Part shown: positions 1-4,599 of the stretch, piece by piece
How positions within the stretch are numbered: position 1 is the first letter of the stretch
How the letters are laid out: every line of letters starts with the position of its first letter
From: Leclercia sp. UBA7405
GTDB lineage: Bacteria; Pseudomonadota; Gammaproteobacteria; Enterobacterales; Enterobacteriaceae
NCBI GenBank assembly: GCA_002469605.1
Contig: DKMV01000060.1
Location: forward strand, 1 to 6,361
Direction: 5' to 3'
Length of the DNA stretch: 6,361 bases
Program-made: the position numbers and the translations under genes
Notes under the pieces: generated by a model
Seen by the model: the letters and a program-made list of their open reading frames with translations, nothing else
Told to the model about the DNA's origin: nothing
Databases searched by the model: none

Positions 1-2886
1 GCCCGGCACCGAGTAGCGCAGTCTGGCGATGTACGGGGTGACTTTATCACCCGGCAGCTGGCCGCCTTCGCCCGGTTTTGCCCCCTGAGCGACCTTAATC
101 TGGATCACGTCAGCGTTGACCAGGTAGGCTGGCGTCACGCCAAAGCGGCCGGATGCCACCTGCTTGATACGCGACACTTTGTTGGTGCCGTAGCGGGCCG
201 GATCTTCGCCGCCTTCGCCGGAGTTGGAGTTGCCGCCGATGCTGTTCATGGCTTCCGCCAGCGCTTCGTGGGCTTCCGGGCTCAGGGCGCCGATAGACAT
301 CGCCGCGGTATCGAAGCGTTTAAACAGCTCAGAGGCAGGCTCTACGTCGTCGATGCTGACAGCCTCATCACCCGGATTCAGGGCAATGAGATCGCGCAGC
401 GTAGCTGGCGGGCGGTTGTTCACCAGCTCGGCATACTGCTGATAATCGCTGTACTCGCCGCTCTGTACCGCCTGCTGCAGGGTGCGCACCACGTCCGGGT
501 TATAGGCGTGATACTCACCGCCGTGAACGTATTTCAGCAGTCCGCCCTGTTCCAGCGGCTTACGTGCCAGCCAGGCGCGTTTCGACAGGTTCAGCAGATC
601 CTGCTGGAAGTCAGCAAAGCCCGCGCCGCCGATGCGGCTGACCACGCCCTGGAAGCAGAGATCCGCCACGTCGTCATGCAGGCCCACGGCTTCAAACAGC
701 TTCGAACAGCGGTAGGAGGCGATAGTAGAGATGCCCATTTTGGACATGATCTTGTACAGACCTTTGTTGATCCCGTTACGGTAGTTCAGCATTACGGAAC
801 GGTAATCTTTTTCGATGGCGCGGCTGTCAACCAGCTTCGCCAGCGATTCGTAGGCCAGGTACGGGTAAATTGCGGTAGCGCCAAAGCCCAGCAGCACGGC
901 AAAGTGGTGCGGATCGCGGGCGCTCGCGGTTTCTACGATGATGTTGGCGTCGCAGCGCAGGCTCTTATCCACCAGACGGGTCTGGATAGCGCCCACCGCC
1001 ATCGGTGCCGGTACCGGCAGACGACCTTTAGCAATATTGCGGTCAGAGAGCACCAGCAGCACGGTGCCGTTACGCACCATCTGCTCGGCTTTATCGCACA
1101 GCGCTTTCACCGTCTCTTCCAGGCTCGCCTCGGCCACGTCAAAGGTGATATCGAGCGTGTCGGCGCGATAGTGCTCCTCGGACATGGTGGTGAGCTGTTT
1201 GAAGTCGGAGAAGAGCAGAATCGGTGACTTAAAGCTCAGGCGGTGGGCCTGGCCTTCGGCTTCACAGAAGACGTTCATCTCGCGGCCGATGCTGGTGGCA
1301 AGCGACATAACGTGTGCTTCACGCAGCGGATCGATTGGCGGGTTGGTCACCTGCGCAAACTGCTGGCGGAAGTAGTCGTAAATGATACGCGGCTGGCTGG
1401 AGAGCACGGCAAACGGGGTATCATCACCCATTGAACCGACCGCCTCCTGGCCGTTTTCACCCAGCACGCGAACCACGGAATCGAGCTCTTCGGCGCTGTA
1501 GTTAAACTGTTTCTGGTAGCTGGCCAGCAGATCGTCGTCCAGCTCGCGGCTGCCCACCTCTTCGTCCGGCAGATCTTCGAACGGCACCAGACGACGCACG
1601 TTTTTCTCCATCCACTCTTTATAGGGGTGGCGGCTCTTCAGATCGTTGTCGGTTTCGGCAGAGTGCAGAATGCGGCCGCCGCGGGTGTCGATCACCATCA
1701 GCTCGCCCGGGCCAACGCGGCCTTTTTCGACCACTTCGTCAGGCTGGTAATCCCAGATCCCCACTTCAGAGGCGCAGGTGATCAGCTTGTCTTTGGTGAT
1801 GACGTAGCGCGCCGGGCGCAGGCCGTTACGGTCCAGGTTACAGGCGGCGAAGCGGCCATCGGACATAACAATGCCCGCCGGGCCGTCCCACGGCTCCATG
1901 TGCATGGAGTTAAAGTCGAAGAACGCGCGCAGCTCCGGATCCATATCCGGGTTGTTCTGCCATGCTGGCGGTACCAGCAAACGCATGGCGCGCACGATAT
2001 CCATCCCGCCAGCCAGCAGCAGCTCCAGCATGTTATCCATGGAGCTGGAGTCCGAGCCGGTCTCGTTCACGAAAGGCGCGGCGTCGTGCAGATCCGGAAT
2101 CAGCGGGGTCTGGAACTTATAGGTACGGGCGCGAGCCCACTGGCGGTTACCGGTAATGGTGTTGATTTCGCCGTTGTGCGCCAGATAGCGGAACGGCTGA
2201 GCCAGCGGCCAGCGCGGCACGGTGTTGGTAGAAAAGCGCTGGTGGAAGAGGCAGATGGCCGATTCCAGACGCAGATCCGCCAGGTCCAGGTAGAAGCGCG
2301 GCAGGTCAGCCGGCATACAGAGACCTTTATAGATATTCACCAGGTTAGAGAGGCTACAGACGTAGAACTCTTTATCTTCCTGCAGGCGTTTTTCAATGCG
2401 GCGGCGGGCGATAAACAGGCGGCGTTCCATATCACGCGGACGCCAGCCCGCAGGCGCATTCACAAAAATTTGTTCAATACGGGGCAGCGAGGAGAGGGCG
2501 ATTTCACCGAGTACCCCTTCGTTGGTGGGCACATCGCGCCAGCCAACAATAGAGAGGGTTTCACGTTGAAGTTCTTCTTCGACGATGCGGCGTGATATGG
2601 CGGCTTTTTCTGCGTCCTGGTTGAGGAACAGCATGCCAACAGCGTAGTTTTTGGCTAAGCGCCAGCCGCGCTCTTCCGCCACGATGCGGAAGAAACGATC
2701 CGGTTTTTGCAGCAGCAGACCGCAACCGTCGCCGGTTTTACCATCAGCAAGGATGGCACCACGGTGCTGCATACGGGCCAGTGCGTGAATAGCAGTACGC
2801 ACTACCTTGTGGCTAGGTTCGCCTTCTATGTGGGCGATCAGGCCGAAACCACAGTTATCCTTCTCAAGGGATTTATCGTACAACAT
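1..2886 (-). CDS. gltB: Glutamate synthase (NADPH) large subunit, N-terminal 962 residues (3' end outside window)
   Basis: GltB with GltD converts L-glutamine, 2-oxoglutarate and NADPH to two L-glutamates in the cytoplasm. The reading frame is open and unshifted wherever I translated it. Numbered from the ATG at 2886, an 11-residue leader precedes Cys12 in CGFGLIAHIEG; this Cys is the N-terminal nucleophile of the class II glutamine amidotransferase after leader removal. Further amidotransferase motifs are HQRFSTN (215-221), HNGEIN (237-242) and GSDSSSMDN (277-285). The central domain follows, and the FMN/synthase domain begins before MSIGALSPEAHEAL (863-876). The window ends after LRYSVPG, so most of the FMN domain, the 3Fe-4S cysteines and the C-terminal beta-helix lie outside. 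The family is about 1,490 residues long. I chose the start at 2886 because it has a strong Shine-Dalgarno and gives the known short propeptide; in-frame ATGs at 2976 and 2991 are alternatives. gltD should follow downstream. Confidence 0.98.
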   Translation of the reverse strand, partial: MLYDKSLEKDNCGFGLIAHIEGEPSHKVVRTAIHALARMQHRGAILADGKTGDGCGLLLQKPDRFFRIVAEERGWRLAKNYAVGMLFLNQDAEKAAISRRIVEEELQRETLSIVGWRDVPTNEGVLGEIALSSLPRIEQIFVNAPAGWRPRDMERRLFIARRRIEKRLQEDKEFYVCSLSNLVNIYKGLCMPADLPRFYLDLADLRLESAICLFHQRFSTNTVPRWPLAQPFRYLAHNGEINTITGNRQWARARTYKFQTPLIPDLHDAAPFVNETGSDSSSMDNMLELLLAGGMDIVRAMRLLVPPAWQNNPDMDPELRAFFDFNSMHMEPWDGPAGIVMSDGRFAACNLDRNGLRPARYVITKDKLITCASEVGIWDYQPDEVVEKGRVGPGELMVIDTRGGRILHSAETDNDLKSRHPYKEWMEKNVRRLVPFEDLPDEEVGSRELDDDLLASYQKQFNYSAEELDSVVRVLGENGQEAVGSMGDDTPFAVLSSQPRIIYDYFRQQFAQVTNPPIDPLREAHVMSLATSIGREMNVFCEAEGQAHRLSFKSPILLFSDFKQLTTMSEEHYRADTLDITFDVAEASLEETVKALCDKAEQMVRNGTVLLVLSDRNIAKGRLPVPAPMAVGAIQTRLVDKSLRCDANIIVETASARDPHHFAVLLGFGATAIYPYLAYESLAKLVDSRAIEKDYRSVMLNYRNGINKGLYKIMSKMGISTIASYRCSKLFEAVGLHDDVADLCFQGVVSRIGGAGFADFQQDLLNLSKRAWLARKPLEQGGLLKYVHGGEYHAYNPDVVRTLQQAVQSGEYSDYQQYAELVNNRPPATLRDLIALNPGDEAVSIDDVEPASELFKRFDTAAMSIGALSPEAHEALAEAMNSIGGNSNSGEGGEDPARYGTNKVSRIKQVASGRFGVTPAYLVNADVIQIKVAQGAKPGEGGQLPGDKVTPYIARLRYSVPG

Positions 2887-2991
2887 ATCAGTGAACCTCC
2901 CCAGGCTCGTCGGGCTTCCCACTGAACCGTGGCGCACAGGCACAGAAAGAGCATGGCGACGGGGGTTGCGTGTCATACGCGTACCTCGCAT
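2887..2991 (-). other. In-frame 5' extension of gltB (possible longer start or leader peptide)
   Basis: The gltB frame stays open upstream of 2886, with ATGs at 2976 (30 extra codons) and 2991 (35 extra codons). From 2976 it reads MTRNPRRHALSVPVR, then HGSVGSPTSLGRFTD, then joins MLYDKS. The basic, Arg-rich beginning is not part of the amidotransferase fold, which starts at Cys12. Either translation begins here and the whole extension is removed as propeptide, or the segment is leader RNA with or without a small peptide. The sequence cannot decide between these, but the better ribosome binding site belongs to 2886. Confidence 0.4.
2896..2902 (-). promoter_or_regulatory. Shine-Dalgarno of gltB
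   Basis: Read on the minus strand this is GGGGAGG, nine bases before the ATG at 2886. It is the strongest ribosome binding site near the gene and supports the start that gives an 11-residue leader before the catalytic Cys. The in-frame ATG at 2976 has a weaker GAGG (2984-2987) seven bases upstream. Confidence 0.75.
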
Positions 2992-3073
2992 TCGCCCTCT
3001 TAATATCCTTTTCGCGCAGGTAAACAAGTTTGAGGACTTGCTTCAGAGGGAATCTCAATTACTGCATAAATAT

Positions 3074-3092
3074 GATGAGCAGGCTGCTCATC
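3074..3092. repeat. Perfect 19-bp palindrome in the gltB leader
   Basis: GATGAGCAG, one central base, then CTGCTCATC: two 9-bp arms that are exact reverse complements. It lies between the probable gltB promoter and the gltB start. As RNA it would form an 8-bp stem with a 3-base loop. The bases that follow it on the gltB strand (ATATTTATG) are not a U-run, so it does not look like an intrinsic terminator or attenuator. It could be a protein operator or an mRNA hairpin. I do not recognise it as the site of a known regulator. Confidence 0.6.
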
Positions 3093-3198
3093 CAGAAAGC
3101 TTCCAGCGGATTTCCAACTTATCGGGAATCGGTACACAGGTCAAATGGCAATCTTATTTATACAAAAATGTGCTAAAGGGACATTAACCAATTAAAAA

Positions 3199-3235
3199 AT
3201 AAAGAAATTTACCCGCTTTTACATCGGTAAAACCC
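3199..3235 (-). promoter_or_regulatory. Probable gltB promoter (weak sigma70)
   Basis: Read on the minus strand, TAAATT at 3206-3211 matches four of six bases of the -10 consensus; transcription would start near 3199. There is no good -35 box; the T-rich GGTTTTAC stretch occupies that position. A poor -35 fits an activator-dependent promoter with the CRP site about 65 bases upstream of the start. The predicted leader is then about 310 bases to the ATG at 2886. An alternative is the AT-rich TATAAATAAGAT at 3151-3162, which also lacks a -35. The start site is inferred largely from the CRP spacing. Confidence 0.35.
3217..3232. repeat. Palindrome at the gltB promoter -35 region
   Basis: TTTTAC, ATCG, GTAAAA: two perfect 6-bp arms around four bases, centred about 26 bases upstream of the predicted gltB start. 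The position, between -10 and CRP site and covering the -35 area, is one where a repressor would block polymerase. No known regulator consensus comes to mind, and an AT-rich 6-bp inverted repeat can occur by chance. Confidence 0.35.
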
Positions 3236-3252
3236 AGGCAGGAGCGGGAAGG

Positions 3253-3274
3253 GAGTGTGATCTGACTCACTATC
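3253..3274. promoter_or_regulatory. CRP (cAMP receptor protein) binding site
   Basis: The core TGTGA-TCTGAC-TCACT (3256-3271) matches nine of ten bases of TGTGA-N6-TCACA. Its centre near 3263.5 is about 65 bases upstream of the proposed gltB start, a usual class I activator position. It is more than 200 bases from the yhcC promoter candidate, so gltB is the likely target. CRP control of gltBDF is established in E. coli. Confidence 0.7.
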
Positions 3275-3303
3275 TGAAAGCGGTATTATCCCTTAAGCAT
3301 GCT

Positions 3304-3316
3304 GAAAGATTTGTTT
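3304..3316 (-). promoter_or_regulatory. Possible IHF site
   Basis: On the minus strand AAACAAATCTTTC fits WATCAA-N4-TTR with two mismatches, and A/T tracts flank it. Its centre is about 111 bases upstream of the proposed gltB start. IHF is a known regulator of E. coli gltBDF, but the consensus is loose and this call rests on both motif and position. Confidence 0.35.
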
Positions 3317-3432
3317 TTAGCAGGATTAAACGCTAGATCGTGGTTAAAGGCCGCATAATCTCACTGTTTTTCAGCCATGGCGCTATAAACAAAAAAAAGC
3401 GGTAGAACATAAGGAAAAGTAATTGCCGAGGT

Positions 3433-3471
3433 CTTGAATGAAATTGCAGTAATCTTGATTTTTTATTCAAA
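3433..3471. promoter_or_regulatory. ArgR operator: tandem ARG boxes
   Basis: Two 18-bp boxes lie exactly 3 bp apart, the standard spacing for the arginine repressor hexamer. Box 1 (3433-3450) is CTTGAATGAAATTGCAGT and matches 14 of 18 positions of WNTGAATWWWWATTCANW. Box 2 (3454-3471) is CTTGATTTTTTATTCAAA and matches 16 of 18. The pair is centred about 250 bases upstream of the predicted gltB start and directly upstream of, almost touching, the candidate yhcC -10 at 3474-3479. ArgR with arginine could therefore repress yhcC, tune gltB from a distance, or both. ArgR is a reported regulator of E. coli gltBDF. Confidence 0.65.
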
Positions 3472-3473
3472 AT

Positions 3474-3479
3474 GATAAT
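3474..3479 (+). promoter_or_regulatory. Candidate -10 element of the yhcC promoter
   Basis: GATAAT matches five of six bases of TATAAT and lies 95 bases before the yhcC start. No -35 hexamer sits at 16-18 bases upstream; the nearest TTG-containing hexamers (3434, 3444, 3455) are wrongly spaced. Transcription would start near 3486. The region upstream is occupied by the ARG boxes. Confidence 0.35.
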
Positions 3480-3523
3480 AGCCACCCAGGGCGATTGATC
3501 CAGGTCATCGCCGACAGTGGCTA
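3479..3523 (+). repeat. Two-part hairpin in the yhcC leader
   Basis: The outer arms TAGCCAC (3479-3485) and GTGGCTA (3517-3523) are exact reverse complements. Nested inside are GGCGAT (3490-3495) and ATCGCC (3507-3512), separated from the outer stem by four bases on each side. The result is a 13-bp stem with a symmetric 4x4 internal loop. It is followed by an A-run, not U, so it is not a plus-strand terminator. If transcription starts near 3486, only the inner stem would be in the mRNA. Confidence 0.5.
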
Positions 3524-3568
3524 AAAATGGCAGGCTTGTGCCCTTTCATCCGGGCGGTCTATCAGATT

Positions 3569-4507
3569 ATGCAGTTACAAAAATTAGTCAATATGTTTGG
3601 TGGGGATCTTTCGCGCCGTTACGGTCAGAAGGTCCACAAGCTGTCGCTGCATGGGGGATTCAGCTGCCCCAATCGCGACGGTACTATCGGGCGTGGCGGC
3701 TGTACTTTTTGTAACGTTGCCTCCTTTGCCGACGAAGCGCAGCAGCATCGCTCCATTGCCGAACAGCTGGCTCACCAGGCGAATCTGGTCGATCGGGCAA
3801 AGCAGTATCTGGCCTATTTCCAGGCCTACACCAGCACCTGGGCCGAAGTGCAGGTCCTGCGATCCATGTACCAGCAGGCGGTGAGCCAGGCCAGTATCGT
3901 CGGGCTATGCGTCGGCACGCGCCCGGACTGCGTGCCCGAGGCAGTACTGGATCTACTGATCGAGTATAAAGATCAGGGCTACGAAATATGGCTGGAGTTA
4001 GGGCTGCAAACCGCCAGTGACAAAACTCTGCACCGCATTAACCGGGGACACGATTTCGCCTGCTACCAGCGCACCACCCGCCTTGCCCGCGAGCGCGGGC
4101 TGAAGGTCTGCTCCCATCTGATTGTCGGTTTACCGGGCGAGGGGCAGCAGCAGTGCCTGGAGACCCTGAACAAGGTGGTGGAGACCGGCGTGGATGGCAT
4201 CAAGCTGCATCCGCTGCACATCGTCACCGGCAGCATTATGGCGAAAGCCTGGGAGGCGGGGCGGCTTAACGGCATCGGGCTGGAGGAGTACACCCTGACG
4301 GCGGGAGAGATGATCCGCCATACGCCGCCAGAGGTGATTTATCACCGCATTTCCGCCAGCGCCCGCCGTCCTACGCTGCTGGCCCCGCTCTGGTGTGAGA
4401 ACCGCTGGACGGGGATGGTAGAAATCGACAAATACCTTCACACGCATGGAGTACAGGGCTCGGCTATCGGCCGCCCCTGGGTATCACCAACGCTTCCGCC
4501 AGCGTGA
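3569..4507 (+). CDS. yhcC: Radical-SAM protein of the YhcC family (TIGR01212)
   Basis: The 312-residue product matches E. coli YhcC, about 309 residues, nearly throughout. Cys33, Cys45 and Cys48 (C-x11-C-x2-C within CPNRDGTIGRGGCTFC) are the probable ligands of the 4Fe-4S cluster that cleaves S-adenosylmethionine. This is the wide Elp3-like spacing of the family, not the usual C-x3-C-x2-C. Other conserved stretches are GTRPDCV (116-122), LELGLQT (143-149) and HLIVGLPGE (183-191); the C-terminal part ends near ENRWTGMVEIDKYL (277-290). There is no signal peptide or membrane segment, so it is cytoplasmic. The substrate is not established. A Bacillus homologue, YtqA, is encoded beside a tRNA wobble-uridine methyltransferase, which makes RNA modification a possible role. 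I chose the ATG at 3569 because MQLQKLVNMFGG is the family N-terminus; an in-frame ATG at 3527 would add 14 unmatched residues. The Shine-Dalgarno is weak. It diverges from gltB and precedes the kinase gene. Confidence 0.95.
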   Translation: MQLQKLVNMFGGDLSRRYGQKVHKLSLHGGFSCPNRDGTIGRGGCTFCNVASFADEAQQHRSIAEQLAHQANLVDRAKQYLAYFQAYTSTWAEVQVLRSMYQQAVSQASIVGLCVGTRPDCVPEAVLDLLIEYKDQGYEIWLELGLQTASDKTLHRINRGHDFACYQRTTRLARERGLKVCSHLIVGLPGEGQQQCLETLNKVVETGVDGIKLHPLHIVTGSIMAKAWEAGRLNGIGLEEYTLTAGEMIRHTPPEVIYHRISASARRPTLLAPLWCENRWTGMVEIDKYLHTHGVQGSAIGRPWVSPTLPPA

Positions 4508-4521
4508 CCTCACGCTAAGGC
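4498..4521 (+). repeat. Hairpin over the yhcC stop codon
   Basis: AGCGTGA (4501-4507), CC, TCACGCT (4510-4516) are perfect inverted arms, and the first arm contains the yhcC TGA. GCC (4498-4500) and GGC (4519-4521) can extend the stem across a two-base AA bulge. No T-run follows, so this is not a standard intrinsic terminator. It could slow 3' decay of the yhcC segment or separate expression of yhcC and the kinase gene. Confidence 0.5.
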
Positions 4522-4525
4522 ATCC

Positions 4526-4597
4526 TTTCCCGAGTTGTGCGACGCATTACGCAGCGCGAACTATGCTTTTGCATTGGGTTCACAACTTTTTGGGAAA
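4526..4597 (+). repeat. Long-range inverted repeat enclosing the kinase ribosome binding region
   Basis: TTTCCC (4526-4531), G, AGTTGTG (4533-4539) can pair with CACAACT (4581-4587), TTTT, GGGAAA (4592-4597). This gives 13 base pairs with a small internal loop. The 41 bases between hold a minor hairpin, ATGC-TTTT-GCAT (4563-4574). The right-hand arm contains GGGAA, the only Shine-Dalgarno-like sequence before the kinase ATG at 4600, so the folded form could limit its translation. No protein gene fits in this spacer. Confidence 0.45.
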
Positions 4598-4599
4598 TT

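Noticed and set aside
268..1227. A 319-codon open frame on the plus strand, opposite gltB
   Set aside because: Its translation is a His/Gln/Arg-rich antisense shadow of gltB with no recognisable domain, while the minus-strand frame reads as conserved GltB throughout.
1627..2595. A 322-codon open frame on the plus strand, opposite gltB
   Set aside because: This is the complement of the GltB amidotransferase and central domain. It is composition-driven and has no family resemblance.
3074..3092. The leader palindrome as a transcription attenuator of gltB
   Set aside because: No U-run follows the stem on the gltB strand, and no competing antiterminator stem or regulatory peptide was evident.
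2807..3187. A 126-codon plus-strand frame crossing the gltB start into the leader
   Set aside because: It overlaps the gltB N-terminus and leader antisense, has no good ribosome binding site, and its translation looks like no known protein.
3340..3450. Lrp sites upstream of gltB
   Set aside because: Lrp is a known activator of gltBDF, and the region is AT-rich, but the best matches to YAGHAWATTWTDCTR were only about 9 of 15, too poor to place a site.
3527..3568. An upstream ATG for yhcC adding 14 residues
   Set aside because: The added MAGLCPFIRAVYQI is not part of the family. The start codon directly abuts a hairpin and lacks a Shine-Dalgarno.
4537..4599. A GTG start for the kinase adding 21 residues
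   Set aside because: The extension lies in the palindromic spacer and has no counterpart in DhaK proteins; MSRFFLNDRN is the normal beginning.
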